Assembly: GCA_036320915.1 (NCBI GenBank)
Contig: JAXBDG010000007.1
Location: forward strand, 2,294,001 to 2,358,000
Reading direction: 5' to 3'
DNA from: Linnemannia elongata
Taxonomy: Eukaryota; Mortierellomycota; Mortierellomycetes; Mortierellales; Mortierellaceae
DNA length: 64,000 bases
Shown here: in pieces, positions 62,170 to 64,000 of the stretch
Position numbering within the stretch: the stretch's first letter is position 1
Layout of the letters: every line of letters starts with the position of its first letter
Translations under genes and position numbers: made by a program
Notes under the pieces: generated by a model
What the model was told of the DNA's origin: nothing
What the model saw: the letters and a program-made list of their open reading frames with translations, nothing else
The model's database searches: none

Positions 62170-64000
62170 GTTGCTTTGCCACGAAGCCGATCAAACAGCT
62201 TGTCTTTCTCTTTTTGGTGTGCTGGAGGAAAGAAAGTCGATGCGAGGTTGAGGCAGATACTTAATGCGTTCAGTAAAGAGGAGAGAGAGAGAGAGAGAAA
62301 GAGAGTTGTGGTTGCGCGAAGATATGTGGAAAGTGGAAAATGTGGAGACGATGAGCAAGAGAGAGAGAGCGATGGATGACGGTAAGCAAGAACGAAGAAA
62401 GGGAAAGGGAAGGAAGAAAGGAGGCAGGTGGGCTAAGATTGCTACAAGAAAAACGTTCTGCAAGGCAGAAAAGAGCCTGGAAAGGGAGAGAAGAAAAGAG
62501 ACAAGCGTTGAAGTAGGAGGGATAAGAAAAGTAGAAAAAGTAGAAAAGTTGATATTGCAATCTGAGAGAATCCCGCTCTTTAAGTGTAAGGTATGATGTA
62601 TTTGGGCGAAGACGTAAGTGAGAGTCAGCGGATAAAAGATCTTTCTTGGCTGGCGATGAAAAGGCTAGGATAATGAACGAGACAACACAGAGGATGTAAT
62701 GTGAGAGTAGAAACGGAGAATAACAGACAATCGAGGGAATGAATTCCTATTGAAGGGGGTGTTTGTTTACGTTTTTTGTTGCTAATGTTGTTTCTTTGTG
62801 ATTTGCCGTTGTACGCTCAGTAAGGGCATAACGTATGGCACACCGGCGCCAAGTTGGCATTGCTAATGACATTACGCCTTGACATGAGGTGTTTTTCACC
62901 ACTTGCCAACTGTATTATCTGCCTGCGATGAAGAAGACCTTGGACTCCGAGATGTGTGAGAGTTCAATCGCTTATTGCATCCCAACTGGAGACTGTATGT
63001 CGGATTTACGCCAAGAGGGTAGAATTGTTTCGCCCCTGATCCCTTTGACCCTTCCAATTGACCATGCGTATCGTATGATCGAGGAGTCTTGTGTATAGTG
63101 CTTGTGCGAGTGTGTGGAGCAGGCGAAGATGATGACGGACAGGAATGTCAACGATGGATGATGTTTTGTCCATATCTTGTCGGACCTATGAGTATAATGC
63201 GCTTGTACAGTCCTATTGCTATTACTTGCGTCCATAGTTTGTTATATGTTCTGTCAATGAAAGGTCCAACAGTTCCCAGTTAGGGTTGGCAACCTCTGAG
63301 TCTGGCATGCTGAAAAATGCGCAGTCGAGAGAAAAACAAAAACAAGCAGACAATGGCGAAGCAGTAGCAGAGAAAAATAAAAGCAGGCGGGGAGGGTGGC
63401 GAAAAGGACCGTGAGAGGGGTAGACAAGAGCCTAAAGGTGTAGAGGTGGCGAAGAAGGCCATGATAGTTTCAAGAGGGGATATATAATAAACAATGTCCC
63501 GGAGGTCGGAGGGGGTGCTTGTTACAGTTGAAGTAGCCTTCAAGAAACTGCGGAATGTCGTGGCCTCTTTCACATTGAAGCGATGGCTGGGTTGGTATGG
63601 TCGTTGACTGTTGACTGACAAGAGAAATCGATCACGAGGGAAGTATACGACGTGGGAAGTGCCGTTATGCATCACCATTATTTTTTCTTGCAATCGCAGC
63701 ATGCCTGTTGTGCGGTCGTTGGAGAGAATATTTCCTTAATCAAAAACAAAGAGGACACGACGTTACCGAGGGCGTATTGGGATGTTATTCGAAGCAGGAG
63801 AAAGAGGGTTATGAGAAAAGGGTAGATCAGGAACGTTTATCTCCAATAGCGAGCCGCCAATCAGGCCACTTGGCTCAATCAATTTTAAGTGAGACGAAGT
63901 CGCTTTCTGTTCCTGGGCCGTTCGCTCTATTTGATCACCAATTGGCTTTCAGCTTGATCAATAACCAATACCGGACGAAGAAGGAGTGTGCTGTGCCTGC
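62170..64000. other. Terminal spacer, no supported gene
   Basis: Purine-rich (GA)n sequence at 62279-62300 upstream of the small membrane protein gene. A minus-strand frame at 63280-63702 (140 codons, start MLRLQEKIMVMHNGT, C-terminal hydrophobic FIFLCYCFAIVCLFLFF) could be an exon, but composition is low-complexity and no splice partner was found, so it is not called. Confidence 0.45.

Noticed and set aside
63280..63702. 140-codon minus-strand protein
   Set aside because: Low-complexity hydrophobic C terminus, no family resemblance and no supporting splice sites or start context.

Overview
This is a fungal nuclear sequence. Genes are mostly single-exon or carry short GT-AG introns of about 90-190 bp, spacers are AT-rich with many long A/T homopolymers, and F-box/LRR genes are expanded. 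The F-box paralogues, the two very large multidomain proteins and the LSU rRNA-like sequence together suggest an early-diverging fungus, most likely Mortierellaceae (Mucoromycota). That assignment is from recognition of gene families, not from a search.

Layout. Positions 1-9200 hold one broken F-box/LRR-type gene (+), three F-box paralogues on the minus strand, and a zinc-finger/coiled-coil gene (+). Positions 9200-18500 are a gene-poor stretch with a cluster of small secreted peptide genes, all on the minus strand: three defensin-like (CS-alpha-beta spacing) peptides and one other cysteine-containing secreted protein, plus a 178-aa protein ending in a CaaX box. Positions 19059-23886 encode a 1565-aa multidomain protein. 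Positions 25900-30400 hold two more small secreted proteins and another F-box gene. Positions 31400-47500 are an accessory, repeat-rich zone. It has several reverse-oriented copies of the 3' end of LSU rRNA, a Tc1/mariner-type MITE, a 370-bp duplicated repeat, three minisatellite blocks, an F-box gene with RI-type LRRs and a decayed copy of it, a cysteine-rich secreted protein, a two-exon zinc-finger gene, an unrecognised two-exon gene and a decayed nuclear-type gene. A frameshifted cold-shock-domain gene follows at 47837. Positions 49284-53156 encode a second large protein (1218 aa) related to the first. Positions 54719-60786 are an F-box/LRR pseudogene split by a structurally complete 4.4-kb DIRS retrotransposon (Gag, RT-RNase H, tyrosine recombinase, inverted termini, internal complementary region). 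Positions 61454-62169 encode a three-exon small protein with a C-terminal membrane segment. The last 1.8 kb has no supported gene.

Function. F-box proteins are the adaptor subunits of SCF ubiquitin ligases, and here they form a locally expanding, decaying family. The secreted peptides probably act outside the cell. The two giant proteins share an N-terminal module split by an intron in the same place and a conserved central block, so they belong to one family. No operon-like organisation, tRNA gene or CRISPR array was seen. The strongest unexplained signal is the set of dispersed LSU-rRNA 3'-end fragments that repeatedly stop at nearly the same rRNA position.
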